From Cohnella sp. OV330 (GTDB lineage: Bacteria; Bacillota; Bacilli; Paenibacillales; Paenibacillaceae), in assembly GCF_900112065.1 (NCBI RefSeq), contig NZ_FOKE01000001.1, positions 793,200 through 857,199 on the forward strand: DNA of 64,000 nucleotides. Direction: 5' to 3'. Below, piece by piece: positions 50,929 through 58,900 of this stretch. A model generated the notes under the pieces. The model was not told the origin of the DNA, did no database searches, and saw nothing but the letters and a program-made list of their open reading frames with translations. Within the stretch, counting starts at the first letter, position 1, and each line of letters starts with the position of its first letter. The position numbers were made by a program, and so were the translations under genes.

Positions 50929-50976
50929 CGCCGTCAGTCACCTCGCGCGTTGGAAAATTATTATTACAAATAGACC

Positions 50977-50995
50977 AATGTTCTTTTAGAACATT
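50977..50995. promoter_or_regulatory. 19-bp palindrome in the promoter region of the AraC-type gene
   Basis: AATGTTCT-TTT-AGAACATT is a perfect eight-base inverted repeat, 49 bases before the ATG. It falls where the -35 region would be for a TAATAAT hexamer downstream on the minus strand. It looks like a dimeric operator; the regulator is unknown. Confidence 0.6.
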
Positions 50996-51055
50996 ATCGC
51001 ATGAAAAATAAACATTACAATCCCCCTCTTAAAGTCGTCATTCCCACGCAAAAAT

Positions 51056-51093
51056 AAAAGACTTCGCTCCGCGTATATCGGAGGAAGTCTTTT
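51056..51093 (-). terminator. Terminator after the membrane-protein operon
   Basis: AAAAGACTTC and GAAGTCTTTT pair, with an inner CTCCG/CGGAG stem. It follows the stop codon of the minus-strand gene at 51108 by 15 bases. Confidence 0.9.
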
Positions 51094-51107
51094 GCTCACG
51101 ATCGCTG

Positions 51108-51557
51108 TCAGCCTTCACTGCGAATGAAACGCAGATGCCACCGCAGGAACAGCAAGCCGATTACGTAAACCACAAGCGAATAGTACAGCGACCAGCCTTT
51201 ATATACCAGATACCCCGTCCTGAGCGACAGCCATTCGAACAAGAGGGCCAAGGCGACGACGAGGATCAGGTATCCGATGAACCGTTTGACGCCCGAGGGC
51301 ATAAAGTTCAGGGCCAGCACGCCGGCGGTAGGCGGAAGCGAGATCTGCAAGATCAGATCCGAAGCCGAGACGTCGGGATTGATAAAGTCGTACTGGTCGA
51401 GCACCAGTCCAAAAAACAGATCGGTATAGATCGTCAAGGCGATCATGACAAAATACGTGATGTAGATTTCCCTCTTCGTGAGCCGCCTGGGCGAAAAGAT
51501 CAGCGCGGCAATGGCAACGACGGCGCTGGCGTAGGCAAACCAATTTCCGGCATGCAT
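51108..51557 (-). CDS. CBO0543-type small integral membrane protein
   Basis: A 149-residue protein with four to five helices, matching the pattern of the CBO0543 family (NWFAYASAVVAIAALIFSPRRLTKREIYITYFVMIALTIYTDLFFGLVLDQYDFI, then a C-terminal LVVYVIGLLFLRWHLRFI). Function is not established. ATG at 51557 has GGAGGT six bases upstream. Third gene of a three-gene operon; 26 bases separate it from the previous stop. Confidence 0.8.
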   Translation of the reverse strand: MHAGNWFAYASAVVAIAALIFSPRRLTKREIYITYFVMIALTIYTDLFFGLVLDQYDFINPDVSASDLILQISLPPTAGVLALNFMPSGVKRFIGYLILVVALALLFEWLSLRTGYLVYKGWSLYYSLVVYVIGLLFLRWHLRFIRSEG

Positions 51558-51583
51558 GGGACCACCTCCGGTTCCGATGTCGA

Positions 51584-52042
51584 TTATTTCGTTTTGGCCA
51601 ATCCGAGCGCCTTGTGGTCCCATAAGATATCGGCCACGATCGCCGCCTTCTCCTCGTGGCAGGTAACGACCAGGATGACGTCCCCGCGTTTGCCCTTGAG
51701 GAGCGCGGACCGATTTTTTCGTCTCGTCATCAGATAGAGAAGCCCATTGATCGCGATACCTAACGCGAACCCGGTCCCCGCCCCGATGAGTCCCCAGATC
51801 ACCGGTCCCCAGGCCCAGACGAATCCCTTGCTTGCGCCGACCGTGGCGAACATGAAGGCCAAAATCATGCCTTTGTCGATAAAGGACATGCCGTCCGCAC
51901 GGTGCATGCTGTCCATGATGCGCGGCTCTTCCTTGCGGAGATCCAGCGGCACAGCGTATATGGACGATACGCCATGCGCCTCCAGCTCCGTAATGGCAAT
52001 CTCGAGCAGGGTCGTGTAATCGAACGTCGCGAAAATCTGCAT
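51584..52042 (-). CDS. Conserved-looking membrane protein of unknown function
   Basis: A 152-residue protein not recognised. A soluble N-terminal part of about 55 residues (FDYTTLLEIAITELEAHGVSSIYAVPLD, resembling a small alpha/beta sensor domain) precedes two Gly-rich helices (MILAFMFATVGASKGFVWAWGPVIWGLIGAGTGFALGIAINGLLYLM) and a basic C-terminal part ending VILVVTCHEEKAAIVADILWDHKALGL. Its ATG overlaps the previous stop (TGATG), so it is translationally coupled. Confidence 0.7.
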   Translation of the reverse strand: MQIFATFDYTTLLEIAITELEAHGVSSIYAVPLDLRKEEPRIMDSMHRADGMSFIDKGMILAFMFATVGASKGFVWAWGPVIWGLIGAGTGFALGIAINGLLYLMTRRKNRSALLKGKRGDVILVVTCHEEKAAIVADILWDHKALGLAKTK

Positions 52043-52830
52043 CAGTCCACTTTGCTCCCGATCGTTAATGTGACGCCTGGCGGCTGATAGCTTCGAACAA
52101 GATGGCTTCTTAAAGCATGGTCGAACAGCTTGTTGTTCTCTACGGTGCTCACATAAGCATCGTACAGGCTAAAAAAGTAAAAGGAAGGGAAATACAGCAG
52201 CCACTGGGCGTCCACGGCCTTCGCGGACGAACCGATGTCGCCTAGAATAAGGTAGTGTATGGCGAGAATGATACGGGATTCGTACACGAGCACGATGGTA
52301 CTCAGCAGGATAAAGGTCGCCAATACGATACGATGAAGATAAAGCTGCCCGATGCTCGGGATGCCCATCGACCAGATCACGGATATCCAGGGCTTGCGTT
52401 TGTCGAGATAATTCACCTCGAGCGCTCCGATGGTGAATTCGCTGAACCTCGCATTTTCTCTGTGCGCCAGCACTTGTACTTTGTTCAGATCCACAGTCGT
52501 CCGATAGCTGTCCCAGATCGCAAATAAATAAACGGGGATGTACAGCGACATGAACCGGGGGTCCAAAACGTCCCTGGCTGCTTGGAACTTGCCGTTAAAC
52601 GAATAAATGATGGCTAGGTTCAGGTGGATTTTCTGATTGATGAAAATCTCCCACAAAACCAGCAGGTATCCCCGGATGTATTTGTTCAGCAGCAGATGGC
52701 CGAAGCCCGGGAACGCCATCGACCAGCAACCGATCGTATAAGGATTGCGTTTGTGAATTAACGTCGTTCCGAACATGCTGACGAAGGCGAGGTAGCGCCT
52801 GGCGCGATAGGGCTCGGAAAAATTGTTCAT
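52042..52830 (-). CDS. Membrane protein with internal duplication, unknown function
   Basis: A 262-residue protein with six or more helices, not recognised as a family. It contains two copies of an 85-90-residue module: the first runs from about NPYTIGCWSMAFPGFGHLLL to DSYRTTVDLNK, the second from KPWISVIWSMGIPSIGQLYL to DAYVSTVENNK. The P-G/S-x-G-x-L turn is like TM2-type domains. First gene of a three-gene operon; GGGGTGA precedes the ATG. The operon's role is unknown. Confidence 0.75.
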   Translation of the reverse strand: MNNFSEPYRARRYLAFVSMFGTTLIHKRNPYTIGCWSMAFPGFGHLLLNKYIRGYLLVLWEIFINQKIHLNLAIIYSFNGKFQAARDVLDPRFMSLYIPVYLFAIWDSYRTTVDLNKVQVLAHRENARFSEFTIGALEVNYLDKRKPWISVIWSMGIPSIGQLYLHRIVLATFILLSTIVLVYESRIILAIHYLILGDIGSSAKAVDAQWLLYFPSFYFFSLYDAYVSTVENNKLFDHALRSHLVRSYQPPGVTLTIGSKVD

Positions 52831-52931
52831 TGAATCACCCCGAAGTCTATGTCCGACATTAAGCGAAAGACGCGATTCGCCGTGACCGCGCGATTGTAGA
52901 TTGTCCCTCGGCAGGATGAATTATCCGCGGC

Positions 52932-52979
52932 AAAAAAAAGCGCGCCGGCTCCTTGAGAGGAGCCCGACTCGCCTTTTTC
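52932..52979 (-). terminator. Terminator of the triple-GH26 gene
   Basis: On the minus strand GGGCTCC pairs with GGAGCC around TCTCAA, with outer G/C pairs, followed by eight T. It lies just after the stop of the giant gene. Confidence 0.9.
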
Positions 52980-52985
52980 GTTCAA

Positions 52986-55900
52986 TTAGCGTTGGAGCAG
53001 CTTATAAATGACGTTCGCCGCTTGCGCGCGGGTCGTCTCGCCCTTCGGAGAGAACGTGCCGTCTTTGAAACCGTTGATCAGGCCGGCGTCCGCCAGCTGA
53101 CCGACCGCTTCGCGCGCATAGTCCGCGATCGAAGCCTGATCCTTGAAGGCAGCGGCCGCTTGCGAAGCGCCCCGCTGGCCTGCCAACGAGATCGCCCTGG
53201 ACAGCATCGCGGCCATGTCCTCGCGCGTGATCGTGTCGTTCGCGCCGAAGGTACCGTCCGCGCGGCCCTTGGCGATTCCGAGCTTGGACCCCGTCGCGAC
53301 CGCGCCGTAATACCAGGCGTCCGTCGCCACGTCTCCGAACGAAGCCGTCGCCTGCGGATCGGACAGTTCGAGCGCTTCAAGCAGCAGCTTCAGGAACTCG
53401 GCTCGCGTCACCGCACGGCTAGGCTCGAACTTGCCGCCGCCAGTGCCGTTCGCGATCTCCCGCGCCGCCAGCGCCTCGATCGCTTCCTGCGCCCAAGCCG
53501 CCTGCGACAGGTCGGCGAAGCTCACATCGGCATAGCCGACCGCATAGCGGCTGAAGTGCCGCGGCTCGAACGAGATCTTGCCCGCCGACGAACCTACGGC
53601 CGTCCGCTTAACCGGCTGCAGCTTGCCGTCGTCGGCAACGTAGTAGACGACCAGCTTGTGCGCCTTCTCGCCGGCCTGCAGCTTGTAGTCCAGCGTTATG
53701 CTTACCGCGCCGCTAGTACCGAAGTCCGCCGGCTTCGCGCCGTCGACGGTCAGGCCGAGATCGTAGACCGGACGGTCGCCGATCCTGCTCTTCGCGTCCG
53801 CCGGCAGCGTTGCGCCGTCCGCCTTCGCGATCGTGAGCGTCAGCAGCTTCGCGTTCGCTCCGATTAGCCCCGCGTCCGTGCGCACGACGATCGTCGCGCC
53901 GCCCGCGGTGACCGCGATCTCGCCGACGCCGCCAGCCGCGGCCGCGCTCAAGATGTCCTGCAGCGGCAGGTTCACCGTCGCCGTGCCGGTTAAGGACGCG
54001 TCGCCCGTATCGATCGCGACCTGCAGCCTGCCGTCCTTGGAGCCGGCCACCGCTTTTTTCACGTCCGCTGCGTTTAAGCTTACGGCCACGTTGCCCTGCG
54101 CGTCCGGCGTCGCCTTCACGGCGATTGCGCCATCGGATACGACGGCCATGCCGTTCGTGCCGCTAGCCGGAGGCGTCACGGTGCCCGGGTTGCCCGGATC
54201 GGGATTGCCCGTCCCCGGATCGACCGGCGGCTCCCCGGTATTGTCCCGCGTCGCGAAGCGCGGCAGTCCGTCGATGCCGATGCTGTTCTGATAGAAGGCC
54301 GCCATCGCTTCCTTCGTGTTGTAGTTCCAGGTACGGATGCCCCACGGCATCGCCAGCGTCCAGTCCGGCTGGGCCGCCTGCTCGGCCTGCGTCGGGAAGA
54401 CGAACGTCTCGCCGATGATCATCGGCTTGCCGTCGGCTTGCGCGATGCGCTTCGCCTGCTCGTAGTGTCGCGTCGCATAACCTTCCGTATCGTAGAAGTC
54501 CACGGACAAGATGTCGTAGTAATCCTTGCCCGGATTGAAGCTGTTCCAGTCGTTCGCGTCGTACTCGGCGAGCCCGCCGTCAAGCCCTTCGTACCGGTCG
54601 AACTTGGCGTCGCCGTCGGCATAGCCGTAATCGTCCGGCAGGTCCTGGATATTCCACACCCAGATGATGTTCGAAAGTCCTTTATCCTGTTCCATATAAT
54701 CGTGGAACATCCGGTACAGCGCCGCGCTGCCTTCAGGTCCCGGTCGTCCGCCCCACCAGAAGACGTGCTGGTTCATCTCGTGGAACGGCCGCAGCATGAC
54801 GGTTACGCCAGCGTCCTCGAGCTGCTGCAGGAATTTCGCGTATTCGTCCATGCGAAGCTTCCAGTTCTTGTTGAGCTCGGTGCCGTCCGTGAGCAGTTCC
54901 TTCCATTGATCGTTGTAAAGGAAGCTGTAAATACGGTTCGGACTCGGCAGCGTCTCCTGCGCCGTGTCTCCGCCCCAGTTGCCTTCCGCTTCCTGGGCGA
55001 CCGTATATTGCGGCGGCGAGACGTGGAACATGATCTGCACGAGGCTGCCGTTCGCCCATTGGCGCTTGATCTCGTCGATCATGTTCTGCCGGTACGGCAC
55101 CGTGCCTCCCGTAAGGAAGTCTGCGCTGTACAGCGCCGGATACACGCCGAATTCGTTGGCCACGCGCTGATGCAGCACGTCGTTCGCGGCCGGATTCGAG
55201 TAGGACTGGTCGTGATGCATCGCGGACAGCATGCCGTGTCCGGCGAGCTGCTTCAGGTAGTCGACCACGTCGACCGCCGCAGGCAGATGGCTGACCGTGA
55301 CGCTCAGCTGCGCGTTGACGTCGATCGTGAACGTCGTGCCGTCCTGGTACAGCTTCACTTGCTTCAACGCGACATTCGTATGCCCTTCCTTCAGGAAGTC
55401 GCCCTTCGGCACGAAGCGATCGAAGTTCGGCAGCACCGCCGCGTCCGAGGATACGTAATTCGCCTGCACGATCTTCGCGCCCCCAGGCAGCGTCGCGCTC
55501 GCGTTCAGCAGCGAGATCAGGTTGCCGACGCCGTCGGCCTGAAGTTCCGTTTTCGCAAACGAGATCTCGGGCAGCACCGGCTTTTCGCCGAACACCAGCT
55601 GAATTTCATCCAAAGTGACCGTGCCTCCCGTAGCGCTCCCTACCTTGTTCACATAGAGCGCGAACGAAGCGACGCCCTTCGTGTTCAACGTGCCGCTGCC
55701 TTCCTTGCGCTTGAACTCGCCGATCGGGATGACGAGATGCTGCGGCGCGGTCGACGTCTTGTCGAAGCCCGCCACGTTGTTCAGATGCGCCTCGTACGAG
55801 GCGCCGTCCGACAGCTGCAGCAGGATGTCCTGCCCCTTGCCGTCCGTCTGCACCCGCAGCTCGACCGCCTCGAGTCCCGGCCAGTAGCCGTTCACCGTGC

Positions 55901-58900
55901 GCGAGCGGCCGGAGTAGCCGTTCGTCAGGTCGTAATCGAACTTCATCGCGCTGCCCAGGCCTTCGCCGAACGGCGACGGGACGAGCGTCAGCGTATTTTG
56001 TCCGCCGTTCGTATTGCGTCCGTAGACGCCGGAGAGCTGCGCGCTGTCCGCATAAGTCGAGAAGTCGTCGAGCGCGACCTTGTACTTGTCGGGGTCGATA
56101 GGACCGCCGCCGCCCAGCGATTGCTCGAACAGCCAGTCGAACGGCTTCGCATCGTACTTGGCGTCGATGCCGTTGTCCAGCACCGGCACCCACGATTGGT
56201 GCCCGTCGTACGTAATGCCGTCCTGCACGACGCCCGTGAATTCGGTGTAGCGCACGTTGCCGCCCAGCGCGGTCAGCGCTTCGCTCGCAGTGCGGCTGTT
56301 CGACACGTTGATCGTCGTGTCGTTCGCGCTGTGGAAGAGCCAGATCGGCACGCCCTTCACCTTTTCGTAATCGGCCGTCGTCAGGTTCAGATTGCCCGGC
56401 ACGGTCGTCGTGCTGGCGATCGCGATCGCAGCCGCATACAGCTTAGGCTCCTGCAGCAGCAGCTTCCACGTACGGGTGCCGCCCGCCGAAGCGCCGACGA
56501 TGTACACGCGCGTCGGATCGATCTGGCTGTCGTCCGCGAGCAGCTTCTTCACGAGCGCGGTGACGCCGTCCACGATGTCGTCCGGCGCGCCGTGCGCCGC
56601 GCTGAACTGCGGCGCCAGCACGTACATGCCGCCGTATGCGGCCTGTGCGGCCGGATCCGCGAACGCGGTCGCGCCCTTGCTCGATAGCATCGGCAGAAGG
56701 CCTTCGCCGCCCCGCTCTCCATTGCCGTGCAGCCAGAGCACGAGCGGATATTTTTCATCCGCCTGCTTATTCTTCGGCACGAAAAGATTGTACGCATGGT
56801 CGCCGTTCGCGTCCGTATACGTGCCCTGCTCGAAATCGTCGACGATCAGGTTCGTCCGCTTGCCCAGGACGTAATTCGCGCCGAGCGGCAGACGCAAACC
56901 GATCGCGCTCTTCTGCTTGACGGCGTAACCCAGGCTAAGCAGCGTCGTTTGACGCGCCGCGCCGTCCCAGGAGGTCGTGGCCGCTTCAGCCAGGTCCTTG
57001 CCCGTCTTGAACTCGAGCACGACATAACGTCCCGCGGACGTACCCGCGCCGTCGATTTTGCCCGTGTCGTTGACATAGGCGTTCGTGATCGTGCGAAGTC
57101 CCTCGTAGGCCACCGCGCCCGTGCCCGTCGTGTTGCGGACGCCGACCTCGAACGTGCTCTTGGAAATGTCCGCCGCGTTCACCTTGGCGCCCATGTCAAT
57201 GACGACGCCTTTGACGTTCTGGCCCCAATCGTAAACTTCGGTGACCAGATCGTAGTTGTAGGACTGCGTTTCCACGCCGCTTCCCCCTTTGAGCGTGGAG
57301 GCGAATACCGGCGTATCCAGCAGTGACACCGTATTTTTGTAAAACGTGCGCAGCGCGTCGTCGGTGTTGTACACCCACGCGTCGTCCGCCCAAGGCATCA
57401 TCATCGCGTAGTCCTTGTACTTCGCCAGCCCCGCGGCGTCGAGCAGCTTGAAGCTCTCGCCGATGCCGATCGGCTTCGGACCGTCCGCTCCGCCGGCGTC
57501 CGCCGCGAACTGCTTCATCTGGGCGTAGTAGTCGTCGCCCTTGCTGCCGAGACCGTTCGTGTAAGCGTCCAGCGTCAGGATGTTCCAGTACTCGTTGCCC
57601 GGATTGTAGTCCTGCCAGTTCATCCGGTTGTCGAAGTCCTGCACGTTCCACATCCAGATCATATTGTCCAGACCCTTGTCGTTCACCAGATAGTCCTTGG
57701 TCAGGCGGTAGAGCGCAGCCGTATTCTGCGGCACGCCGGCCCACCAGAAGGCATGCTGGTTCATCTCGTGGAAAGGACGGACCATCGGCACGACGCCTGC
57801 GTCCTCCAGCTGCTGCAGGTACTTGGCGTACTCGTCCAGACGCAGCTTCCAGTTTTTGTTGAGGTCGCCGCCGTCGGTGAGCAGGCTCTCCCACTGCTCC
57901 GCCGTCAGGTCGGTCTGCACCGCGTTCGCGCTGCCGGACCAGTCCGCGCCCTGCTTTTCCTGCTCGACCGTCATCGTCGCTGACGGGACGTGGAACATGA
58001 TGTTGATCAGCGCGCCGTCGTTCCACTGGCGGATCGCCTCGTCGATCATCTTCTGCCGGTTCGCGACGTCGTCCTTGAGGAACAGGAAGTCCCCGCTCCA
58101 GATCGCCGGCGTGACGCCGGTCGTCTCCATGATGCGGTCCGTCGTGATGCGCGGCCGCTCGTTCGGCTCCTTGTTATGCATCGCCGACAAAGTTCCGTTG
58201 CCGGTAAGCGCCTTGAGGTACGCCAGTACGTTCACCGGCTCTGCTAGCGCGCCGACGTCGATCTTCACCGTGCGGTTCACGTCGAGATAGTACTGCTTGT
58301 TGCCTGCGTACACGGTCACCTGCTTGATCGTGACCTCGACCGTACCGGTCTTGCGGAAGATTCCCTTCGAAGAGAATAATCCCTTGTTCTTCAGAATCTC
58401 GTCGTCGCTGCTGTCGTACAGCACTTGGAAAAGGTACGGCGCGGCGCCCGTCGTCCCCGCGCCCAGCGCGGCGATCGAGGTGTTCGCCTTCAGCAGCTTC
58501 ATGAGCGTGTCGCCGCCCGTCGCCTGCCAGGCGTCGCTCGCGAAGTCGATGCGGAAGCTCGGCGCTTCCTTGGCCGGCGCCAGCTTGGAATACGAGACGC
58601 CGTCGATCAGCAGCGTGCCGCTTCGGTTCTCGCCGCCGAGCTTCTTGACGTAGAAGCCGAGGCCGATCAGCTTGGACGGATCGAAGGTCGTGCCGGCCGT
58701 TAGCGGCTTGAACGCCTCGATCGGAATCTCCAGATACTGCGGCGTCTTGGCGGTGGCGCTGTAGCTGCGCAGGTCGAGCAGATCGAACTCGAACCAGCGG
58801 TCCGGCTGCCCGGAAGCCAGGCGGATCAGCACGGTCTGTCCGCTGTTGCCGTTGCCCTGGAACCACAGCTTGATCGTCTTGGCGCCCCTGATGTCGAGAT

